Origin: Gordionus sp. m RMFG-2023
Taxonomy: Eukaryota; Nematomorpha; Gordioida; Chordodea; Parachordodidae
DNA length: 64,000 nt
Assembly: GCF_954871325.1 (NCBI RefSeq)
Contig: NC_088776.1
Span: 18,042,052 to 18,106,051, forward strand
Reading direction: 5' to 3'
Below, one piece after another: positions 11,301 through 23,300 of the stretch. Position 1 is the stretch's first letter; every line of letters starts with the position of its first letter. Under the pieces are notes generated by a model. The model was not told where the DNA came from. It did no database searches and saw only the letters and a list, made by a program, of their open reading frames with translations. The position numbers and the translations under genes were made by a program.

Positions 11301-14300
11301 AAAAATACATTAAAATAAATAAATAAAGAGCCAAACCAGACATTGAAATAATTTTTAAGCATTAGGCGGGCGGGTTAAACAAAATTTATAGATAAATGGG
11401 TGGGCGAAAGGATAATTTTTTTTAAAAAAATTATAAACTAGCGAGCGGGTTAAAAAAATCAAAGTAACGAGTGGGCGGATCCCGCCCATTGCACACCTTT
11501 ATTCTAAATATAGGTTTTGAATGGGGATTGTTTATACCTGGCAGGGTATCTTCATGTTCTTTGGTAAATTTCGGTTGAGAATACTTGGTAGCTTGAGATT
11601 CTAAATCGGGCTTAGAAGGACCACTCGTCGGGGGCGAAATATATGGTTGAAGGGGAGTGCCGGCCTTTACGGGTATGGATATTTGTTTGGCTGTTATGAT
11701 TAATGTTAAAAATATTACCTAAAAGAATAGGTTTGACTTTCAAGGAATATACTAAATATTCAAAAAAATTGTTTTAGATTTGAGTCATTATAATTAATTC
11801 ACAATCAATAAATTTATTTATTAGTATACAACACCTTTATCAAATGGAAGGTTGGGAGATTCATCAATAACCCTTCCTTGAGTCCTATTCTCCAAATCCC
11901 TTTTAAGAATATGAAATTTATCATTTAATTGCTCTAATCTTTGCTGGTAGTCTTTGGAAAGTTGTAGACCCTGAGCAGAAAATTCGGAGGCTTTGGCGTT
12001 TATAGCAATCAGAGGAGCTTGCTTCTCGTTGATTTCCTTTGAAAGATTCTATTGTAATATTTTAAAAAAATTATGAAAAAAATTAAAATGCTTATTTCAT
12101 GTATGGAATTTAAATAAATAAAAGAAATCATGAAAAATTAAACATTTTATTATTCAACAATAAATTTGATTAAAACATTGTATTTGGTGATGCTTTTATC
12201 TATATCTTTAATATCCGCTTTGATGTCGATATTTTCTAAATCTTTTCTATTTTCATTCAAGCTTATATCCAGATCTATCATAGCATTATTAAAATGGTCC
12301 ATTCTCTAAAAAATAAATTAGACGTATAAGCAATGTGCGACATAATAGAGAATGAGAAATAGAAATAATAATGGCCACTTTATTTTATTTAGATCATTGC
12401 AGTAGATCTAAAACATTATATTAGATTTAATGTGGTCGTTTTATATTGAACACACCTATCTACTTTTTGTTAATTCCAAAATCACTAGAACAAATTTTTT
12501 AATTTTAATACACAAACGATTGCAATATAATGTCTAAAATTCTTCGAGCTTTTTATATCAAAATTTAAAATGTATATATAATCAAAGGGATCTTTATCGT
12601 TTTTATATATCAAAATAGGATAGATATAACATATTTTTAGATTAACGGAAGAGTTAGGAGTAACCAATAAATGAAAACCAAGTCCAAAAGGATAGGCTGG
12701 GCTTATAACTAGATAAAAATAAGGAATAAATTATTTACCCCCAACATTTGAGCTAAAGTGGATTCCCATAAATTGGTATTGTCAATGACATCACACCATT
12801 TTTGATCCAACACTACGATTTTGTTTTCTAGTTCTTTTCCTTCTTTGATCCTGAGTGCTATGTGTGGCGGCGATTGATCTATGCATAGAAATAAGTAAAC
12901 TTTGTCGTTATTTGATATTATATAGAAGCCTAACCAATATTAAATTGACGACCGATAAACAATACAGTTAAAAACGAATAATCAGACCTTTTAAAAATCG
13001 GTATACATATACAATTCGCATGCTCGGTTAATACCTTGTGCACACCAAGAAAAAATAATTTAAAAATGATAAGATATCTTGATACGAAAATTAAAACGTC
13101 AAAAGAGGGAAAACTGTAGAAGATAGATATTATTATGGATGCAATTTTAATCGTATGTTCAAATCTCTATACCAAATGATAGGTTAAGCAAAAGATTAGC
13201 ACAAAATATTATTTTTAAGAGGTCAACGCCCTATCAAAAACAAAATTAAGATAAAGAATTGTTTAAAAAAGGGTTGTCTACCTTTCATATCCAACGCCTT
13301 GTAATATCCTATATTTTTGAGATAAGCCTCGCTATTCTTGAGCACATCTTGAATGGAAGGATTCCTTTTGGCATCCAATTTAAGGGCAAAATGTTGAACT
13401 TGGTCTAATTGATGTTTTAAGGTGGTTAAATCTCCCCCTAGGGGCTTCATGCACTCTAAATGATTGCTCCTATCCTGAACCCATGCAGATGCGTCATCTA
13501 TCGATTGAGAAATAGCGTTACGAGGGTCGTAGTGTTCTTCTAGAGTATTTCTTTGTTGAAAGGAGATTACAATAATTGAATGTATATTTTGAGGCCACTG
13601 TTTTTACAAAAATTATTAGTTCGGCAAAGATTAGTGGCCCAACCGATAAATTTTGAAAAGATTTTCGACACGGCCCCTAAATTCTTTGCCAGCCACATAT
13701 TTTGGTCAAAATTCTTAACTTTAATATGAAGATTAATAAAACCAAATATTAAACTAATAATTTTTAATTTTTTTAAAATTGTTTATAAACATAAATATTA
13801 TTTTAAATAGCTTTGATATGTTAAAATAATTTTTAAATAGAAAGAACGCTTGATGGGCTAGTATTCATTTAAAATTGGTTGTATTTCGACTAGATTAGAA
13901 TAGGTTTTTCCGATAAAAGTCTTAATTGCAGTGACACAACCGATTGAAGAACCAAGATGATTAAGTTCATGGATGGAAGTATAATTGAAATGGAGAATTG
14001 GGATAATAGAATTTGTAAGAGAAGATTCCGAATTTGACATGTTAGGAAATAAACTTATAATGGACATAAAATTATTAATAATGTCCCGAATGGTGTTTAT
14101 TAAAGGGATGTCACCGGCCATGAAACCATCATCTAAATTAGAGATCTGCAAAAGTAGGCCCGGCCCGGCCTACTTTAAAAAAAAAATTAGGGTTCGGGTT
14201 GGGTCGGGCCTAATATTTTTTAAAAAAATTCGGGCCGGGCCTTAAAAAAATTTTTAATATTGGCACTAATATTTTTTGTAAAATAAAAATATTTAATTTT

Positions 14301-17300
14301 ATTTGAAGAAGCTAGACGCCATATGATGGCATGTATCTTTTATTCTTGGTATAAATATATAATTAAACTTTTTTTTTAAGAAACAAGGCGGCAACATTTT
14401 TTATTTGTAAAATATAAATATTTAATTTTATTTATTTAGAAAGTAGACCCCATATGTCATATATATTTTATTATGGGCAAAATAATTTAAATGTTTTTTT
14501 ATAAAACTTAAATTTTAAATATAATTTAAAAATGAATTTAATTTTTTTAAAAAAACAAATACAAAATAGAACATATATTTGTATGCCCCATTTAGGTAAA
14601 AGCAATATATGGGAAAATTTTGAAGACATATTTGATGATAAAAACAAAAAACTTGATTACGTCCAATGTAAAAAATGTAATAGTATATTACAATATAAAA
14701 GCACATCTGCAAATTCTCATTTAAGACGTCACAAGTGCGTTAAGAATGACGATTCCTCTATTCCTAAAATAACTAGGTATATTCAAAAGAAAATAGATCT
14801 AAATTCTTCCTTAACTATTAAAAAGAAACTATGTGATACCTTGATCTATTATTGCGCCAAGGACATGCGTGCCTTTGATTCGATAACTGGAGATGGCTTT
14901 ATAAAAATGGCTCAAAATTTTATTCAAATTGGCTCCATTTACGGTAATATTGACTGTAGCGAAATTATTCCCCATCCAACTACTTTATCGAGAAATGCTA
15001 TAATTATGACGGATCAAATTAGAACAAATTTGGTTAATAAAATAAATGTTCAATTATTTGATAAAAAATGCTCTGCTACAACAGACATGTGGACAGATTC
15101 TTTTAAAAAGTTTTCCTATAACTGTTTCAATTCATTATATCGAAGGTGAAACCTTATATAAACATGTTTTATTTACGAATAAGTTTAAAGAAGAGAAAAA
15201 AACCGCCGCGAACATACATAAGGAAATGCTACAAAATTTTGCTGCAATTGGAATAATTCCCGATCAAGTGAAAAATATAATATTTATATCTGATCAAGGA
15301 GCTAATATAATTAAAGCCCTAGAAAAATACACCAGATTAAATTGCAGCGCACATCTATTAAATACTGTTCTTCGAAATACCTTTAAGGAACAATCTTTGA
15401 AAATTATCGCTCCTAATATATATCAAACCCTTATTTCTGCTAAAAAATTAACCATGTATTTTAAACAAACCGGCATGAATCAATATTTAGACAAAACATT
15501 ACAACAAGATATCGAAACTAGATGGAATTCAAAATTAAATATGTTGAAATCTATTTATAACCAATATGATGACATCGTCAATTTTTTATCATCCAAGGGA
15601 GATATTAATAAAATGGAAAACTTGGAGAAATCTATTTTGAAAAATTTGATTGATATTTTATATCCTTTTGATAAAGCTACTAAAGAACTAGAAGGAGATA
15701 TTAATCCTACTTTACATAAAGTACTGCTATGCTTTAATAATATTCTTCACGAGGATTTAAATGATTCATTTTATCAAAACAATGAAATAAAAACCAATTT
15801 AAAAATTTTTTTATTATCTAAATTTAAAATCAATATTTTGCATAAAATAGCGACATTTTTATGCCCCAAATATAGAAAATTAAGAATGTTATCATCAATG
15901 GAAATATTAGAAGTAGAGAATTCAGTCAAAAATATAATTAATTCTGAAGAATATTGTCCTTCAATTGATATTATAGATTTGGATATTCAAGGCGTTTCTC
16001 AAATTGTGGAATCGCCTAAAAGATCTAAAGGTACATTTAAAATTGTTCTATTTATATTATTTTTATATATCAGGCAATGAATATGAAAGATGGGAGGACA
16101 ATGAGGAAGAATATGAAAAAAAAGAAACAGATGAGCTTGAAATTTATAAGAATTTAAATATAAAAGAGAATAATGAAAATATAGATCCAGAAAAAGATAT
16201 ATTAAAATGGTGGAATAAAAATGAAATTAGATTACCAAAGATGACAAAATTGGCTAGAAAAATTCTAGCAATTCCTGCAACGTCCACAACTTCAGAGAGA
16301 ACTTTTTCAAAGACTGGAAGGCTATTAGACGAAAGAAGAAATAGACTGTCACCAGAAAATGTTGATGCTTTGATATTTTTAAATGATAATTATAAATATG
16401 AATCTAATATATAGTTGTGTAATTTAACATTATAATTATTGTTTGGTTTATAGGTATTTTTGATAGTATTTTAAATAAATAATTAAATACTAAATAAATT
16501 TTCTGTTTACTAAGATATTTTTTGCAAAAACAAAATCTTAAATATAAAAAATAAACTAAAAGCTAAAAAAAATATAATTATTACTTTAGGATGAATTAAA
16601 AAAAAATCGGGTTCGGGCCGAGCCGGCAAAAGTTTCTAAAAAAAATTCGTGTTCGGGCTGGGCCTGGAAAAATTTTTTAAAAAAAATTTCGGGCCGGGTC
16701 GGGCCTATCACTAATCTAAATACCAAGTATTTAACAAAAGCTTTAATGGATCGAACTCATTAATGTTTGAACACCAAGGCAAAAGTGGACCCAATGTGTC
16801 ATCTTGTTGTATTACCTTATAGGAAAGAATAATTTTGTCATAGAATTTGAATGTAGGCTCGGAGTAGGTATGCAAAATGAAATTGGTATATTCTAGATAG
16901 TTATTGCAGAATATGATAAAATGATTTCGTTTAATATAGTTAAAGGCATTATTATGATATATTTTAAGGAAAATTAAATTTGGATCTGCATTAGCTAGCA
17001 ACATTCGGGATGTGTGCGCTGCAGCTCTGATCTTCGTTTGATGTCTACCCCCATTTGATTGGAAAGGGATGATTTTAGGAACTAAACGACGAAACATTGA
17101 TCCAACAACAATAGGTCAAACTCCATCATCTTTTTTGTTTAGAGGAATTAACCGAGCCCCAAAGATTAAAGGAAGTAAATTGCTTTAAAGACTGCCGGAT
17201 ATGTTTTAATGGATTCAATGGCCTGTTTAGTTTAAAAATTTATGATATCACCTGGCACATTGCTTTGCATGATGTGCCGTGAAAACTTACTCTGGGGTGT

Positions 17301-20300
17301 TTATTAACCAATGCATTGAAAGTTCATTCATTATTAGGTTCTAAAGTATAATTTGAAGTCAAGATACCAAGCAGCATTCATATCACCTTGGTTGATTTTG
17401 TGATAGATCATTTTGGATTTTGATGAAATGTGTGAAGTAAGAACTGGGTTTTCATCTAATAAAGTGTTTACATCATTTTTATCAAAGGTTGCTTTGTTTT
17501 CTCTAATATGTTTAGACAATTGACTTTTAATAGTATTCTTGAGAATTGATAAAATAGATTGAGGGTAGAGTAAGAAATTTTTTAAAAATGTTATATTATC
17601 AGGGTTGTTTGTAATAACAGACAAAATGTTGGAGAAAGATTTTGAGAAATTATGCCAAACACCTCTTGGGACTTTGGATTAAGTGGGTGGGGATTTATGA
17701 GCAAAGAATTCATTTATCCATTAATGTACTGGATAATTATATAATCTTGCAGAATTTAAATTGGTATTGCTATGATAATTACCCCTATTATATCAGTAGA
17801 AGTAAATGCAATTAATGAGTTGGATTGTAAATGACAATTATGTAAAAAGTATTGACCTGAACACACCGTGTGTTGTTAAAACGATGAAAATGTTTATTAG
17901 CTTTGGTGATTTTAGAAATTCTGAGGTACATTGAACATTCCTTAGAGGTATCATTATTTAATAGAATATTGGGAGCCATGCTAAGGTAATTAATAATTAA
18001 AACAATAACTTGATGTAAATTGAGTTAAGGTTATATTTATTTTCTCAGTTATAAAAAAAACGATTTTAATGAGCACTTAGTTATTATTGATTTTTGTAAG
18101 GTTGACAACATGGATTTATCAATATTTCTTGAATTTATTTTTCAGTATAAAAATATAGATTGAATGTAGCAATATAAAAAAAAATTGTTTCTAGGAACAT
18201 ATAGTTTTTATTGATTCTTTTTAAGTTTCAGCATAGATAAAAAAATGTACTGATTAATACATAAATGAATGTTGCAAGAAAAGAAATTATAAGAATTGCT
18301 TAATCTTTGAAAGCAGCTGATAAAGTGATAGACGAAGACTTTCTTAGTAAAAACCTATTCTAATCTAGTAGAAATACAATAAATTTTAAATAAATTAGCA
18401 ACCCATCAGATGTTCTTTCTAATAAAAATTATTTTACATATCCAAGATCATTTATGCAATGAGATCGGCCCTAATCTTTCATTACAAAGATCTTCTTTTT
18501 ATACATCAGTGGCATAAGCACAAGGCTGGAGGCTATTATCAATATAAAATTTACAGACAAATCGATGCTAGAGCCTCTCATCTATGTAAAAACGGCGTGA
18601 ATGGTTTCCGTCCGCCATCCCTCCCCTCTTTTTCTGCTTTTATTTCCTCAAGATTAAGCATTTCAAGTTTAATCACTACTGGTCATGATCTTTGTCTAGA
18701 AAGAGCTATTCACACTGGGTGAGGAATTATCAACCTACCGTTAGCAGACCCACTTCCATCCTTCAGAGAGCTTAGGATACATCTAATGTCTCACTCTATT
18801 ATCTCTTATCAAGTGATTCATTTGAACAATGTCCCAGCCAAGCTGCTCTGAATTCTAAATCGGGCTACGAATGGCTATCGACTACCCCAAGCATAAGAAG
18901 AACTTCGAATGGCTATTTCGTTTGGCTGCGATATATCGCTTCCTTCTTAATGTATTAATTGTTTTTTATCATATTCTTCCAAAGGCCGCCTGTCACGGCA
19001 TACAAACATAAATAAATAAGTGGCGATATAATGAAGCCTTCTATTTCAAACAAACCATTACGATTGGCTTCTCATCAAAGTAATTGCATCGCTATTCACG
19101 GTTCCATATAGCAATGCAAGTAAATTGATCTCTTATTTATTTATTTTTAATTTAATATTTATTCAGTTGTTTGTTGTAAATTTTCAAATATAATCGGTAT
19201 ATTTTAATAATCGTTATTTTATATGAGCGTTGTTTTAAAAGTAAAAAAAAATAACTTTGATAATTAATACTGTTTAAGTTTATTTTAAATTATAAAACTA
19301 ATTTTGATATAAAAATGCTTCTATAGTATAGATAGGACTATTATAACAAAAGATAAGACAATCTAATTATGTTTAAGCTCTTTTCCTAGAAACTATTCAT
19401 ACACATTGATAAAACTAAATGAGAAGATAAAATAAAAATAATATTTATTCAGAATAAATTTCAAAATAAAAAAAAACCATCACAACAAAAACAGACACCA
19501 ATAACTGTGCATTTAAAAAAAATCAAGTCTTTATAAAAGCAAACTCTAATTTTCTGGCCCGAACCCAAAAACGAAAATTAACGTATTTTTATGAGGTGTT
19601 ATCAAGTCCGAACCTAGCCTGATTCATTAAATTGGTTGAATTGCAGATGCCATATACCAGGACTGCAGTGGCGTAGACAAGGGGGGTTTTGGGGTTGAAC
19701 CTCCCCCCCTTCTCCATAACCTCCAAAAAATTTTCTTATTTAATTAAAAAAAATTTTTTATACGACATCAAAATGAAATATACTTTAAAAAGACAAATAA
19801 GAATTTTTAATTTTAAATGATCACATGATTTAAAAATATATATTAAAAATTATATGAACTAAAATATTTAACATCTCAATTCTTGTGAGATATCGGATGC
19901 TTTAAAAGCCATCTATGAATCAAAAGATATGAATATCTAATGTATTGAATAAAAAAAATTTGATATTGTTACAACCAACAGAGCAAGAATAATTATAATA
20001 ATTGATGCAATCATTTGGTTAGGGAGGCAGGGCTTATCAAGAGATCATAGAATATCTGCGGCTCCTTAACACTTACATACTCTTCTCATTATGAAGGGAA
20101 TTTCAAGGAATTGTTGAAACTTTTATATAATAATGATGATAACTATATAAAGTTTTTGAAAGCTTTGCTAAATATGCCACCTACCTTAGTCCAAGTATTC
20201 AAAATGAAATAATAGCCATATGCAATAGATTCATATTGAAAGAAATTTCTACAAAAGTGAAAGTATCACCATGTTTTAGCGTTTTGGCGGATGAGACTTT

Positions 20301-23300
20301 GGATGTTGGTAACATAGAGCAATTATCCATAGCAGTAACATTTATTGATATGGAATCAGGTGAATTCAAAATGAAAGAACTCTTTGTTCAATTTATTGAC
20401 TTACATGACACTAAAACAAAGACAATAGCCAAATAAATTTTAGCATCCCTTCAAGACCTAGATTTAAATTTAAATCTAATGAGAGGCCAAGGATATGATG
20501 GAATGGTCACGGTCAGTCAAGAATTAGAGAGTTTTTTTAGCACAGCTCTATATTTTCACTGTAGTTATCATTGCTTAAATTTGATGATATATGAGGCATT
20601 GGAAATTCGAAACATCCGGAACAGTTTACGTAAAAATATTTTAATTTAATTGGAATTTTAGATTTATTATAGATATCTTTTTATCAGAGTTGTTATCCTG
20701 TATCTAGATATAAAAATGTGGTATCTGTATCTAGATAGATTTTTGATTAAATATTCTGTATCTATATTATTTTAGACGTTGTATCTGTATCTAGATCCAT
20801 TTAAAAAGTATCTTTTAACAACTCTGCTTTTTATAATTCTAATAATTTTTCAAAATTTAGAAACAACATGGTCGGTTTGTGACTTTTTCACATCACCCAA
20901 GAAGAGTCAGCTTTTATCCGAACTTTTGATGATATTGAATCAAATAATCAAAAAAAAACTAAAAAGATTTTGTCCAATTAGATTTATTGAAAGTCATCAA
21001 TCATTAAGACATTTCATCAAATATGAAATTATTTTTGCAGCGCTCGAATCCCATATCACGCAAGGAAAAAGATTCCGTAGATGCTGAAAATCTCTTGCTA
21101 GCTTTACGAAGCCAAAATTTTTAATATCAATTCAATGTGTATTTTTTTTAATTAATTATACATATGATTTGATTTTAGCAAAATGCTACAAAAAATTGAT
21201 TTGAATTTAAGGGAGGTTATGAATGGGGCAAAGGATATTGTTGAAATATTAACAAATACCAGAGATAATGTGGATGAAAATTTCGGGTTAGGGTTAGGGT
21301 TAGGGTACGAGAAAGTAAAGGAGATCGCTAATATGTTTAAAATTGAAATTTTTAAACCTAGAGTAGTTTTTAGACAGTCCAATCGCTTAAATATTGATGC
21401 ATTTACGATTGAGGATTTTTATAGAATAAATATTTTTATTCCCCTTATTGATACATTTTTATTTCAATTAAAGGAAAGATTTATTAATCACAATTTTATT
21501 TTTAAAAGCTTGTATTTTCTGAATTGTTGATTAAACTTGAAATGCGAGAAGATATTAAGAAAATCTCAGAGTTTATTCTGATGATTTATCAGGATCGTAT
21601 GATAAGTTATTTTGTGATATCGATGGTATAAAAATCTTGATAAAATTGAATACTCTTTGAGACCAAAAAATGCTTTGCAGGCCTTTTTCATGTGTAATTG
21701 TACTTTGATTCCCTGTCTATTTTTAATAAAAGTATTGCATTCATTTGCAATAAGAATTATTTATATTTTGATTCATTTGTATTAATTATAATTGTTAAAT
21801 TCTATTTTTTAAATACAGTACAAGAATTACTTATATTTTTAAAAAATATAGTTATTTACAATAAATTTTTAATATAATAATAAAATTTCTACATTTTGAT
21901 TATTGTATATTATCATTAAAATAAATGCATAGTTAAATAAAGGGATGTTATTTAATGTAGTATGTGGGAATATTTTCAGGAGCTTCTCAACTTTAATCCC
22001 CACATACTACATTTAGTTGACACTCCCCATGTCAAAACCTTATACCACCAATAACAGAACAAGAGATAATCATATGCCTCCAGCATATGAAAAACAAAAA
22101 GCTAGGGGTCCAGATGATATTCCAATAGAAAGCCTTAAAGCACCTCACAAATCTATACAATAAAATACTTGGAAACTAAGAGGTTCCTCAAAATGGAGGC
22201 AGAGCTATCTAGTTCCTATCTTCATAAATAAAGGGGACCCACACAATTGTCAAAATTACAGGGGCATAAAACTAATGTCACACTGTCTATACGAAAAAAT
22301 AATAGAAAAAAGATTAAGAGACATAATCGAAATAGGAGAGACTCAGTTTGGCTTTATGCCTGGAAGATCAACAACTGATGCTATCCACGCAATTAGGCAA
22401 ATGAGTGAAAAATACAGGGAAAAGAACAAAAAGCTACACATGGTCTTTCTCGATCTAGAAAAGGCCTTCGATAGAAAGAAAACTTATCTGGTGGGCGCTA
22501 CGCCATAAAAAGGTTCCCGAAAAATATATAAGAATAATACAGGATATGTATATGGGCCATACAACAATGGTCCGTAGCACAACAGGTACTTCAGCAGGCT
22601 TCACAATAGCCGAAGGAGTTCATCAAGGGTCGGCTCTCAGCCCACTTCTCTTCATTACAGTAATAGATGTATTAACACAGTCTATACCTCAAACACGTGG
22701 AATATGATATTTGCAGATGATATTGTGATACTTGCCGAATCCAAGGAGAAAGAAAAATTAGTGAGTTGGATAAATATCCTAGAAAAGCACGGACTAAAAG
22801 TAAATAGAGAAAAGACGAAATATATGGTGATAGGAGGAGATGAAACAGAGAGTATTGATATAAATGAATGGCAGATATCGGCAACTGAAAGCTGCAAATA
22901 TTTGGGCTCCACTATACAAACAAACGGCACAATAGATAAAGAGTAAAATTAATCAAGGGTGGTTAAAGTGGAGATCTTTATCTGGAGTGCTATTTGACAA
23001 AAGAATCCCACACAAATTAAAAGGAAAAATTAACAGTTCCATAGTACAACCAACTATTCTATATAGTTCGGAAACATGGCCAACCAAAGAATCAGACGAG
23101 AGAAGTCTACAAACTATGGAGATGAGAATGCTGGGGATGATTGTTGGGGTAACAAGAGAGGATAAAGTGCGCAGTACAAGAATACTAAGTAGTTTAAAGG
23201 TAGTGTCCATTAAGACTAAGTTAATGGTAAACAGACTTAGGTGGTAAAGGCACACAATGAGAAGGCCTATGAACTACATAGGAAATAAGGTTGAGAGTTT

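Larger units (their letters stand above)
13858..17980 (-). mobile_element. RLE-type LINE fragment (reverse transcriptase), split by a hAT
   Basis: The two parts are 13858-14138 and 16714 to about 17980, interrupted by the hAT at 14139-16713. The minus-strand frame reads [15 protein letters not shown], then LLLNTWYLD, and continues across the hAT as [17 protein letters not shown]. This is the QQGDPLGPLL ... YLDDG signature of a reverse transcriptase family also seen at 51625. The 5' part ([20 protein letters not shown] near 17977) and frames in between carry stops and shifts, so the copy is dead. No C-terminal endonuclease is present next to it. Confidence 0.8.
20000..21530 (+). pseudogene. 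hAT transposase (DUF4371-like), decayed
   Basis: Pieces in order are [33 protein letters not shown], then [59 protein letters not shown]. This is the order of the DUF4371/hAT transposases found in many invertebrates. Several stops and shifts, plus the MITE at 20685, break the frame. Confidence 0.8.

Noticed and set aside
13858-14151. 97-codon minus-strand frame as a dystrophin exon
   Set aside because: It continues the LINE reverse transcriptase frame across the hAT insertion and has no spectrin pattern.
21284-21307. A chromosome end or fused telomere
   Set aside because: Only three to four units, inside a transposase frame with coding DNA on both sides.
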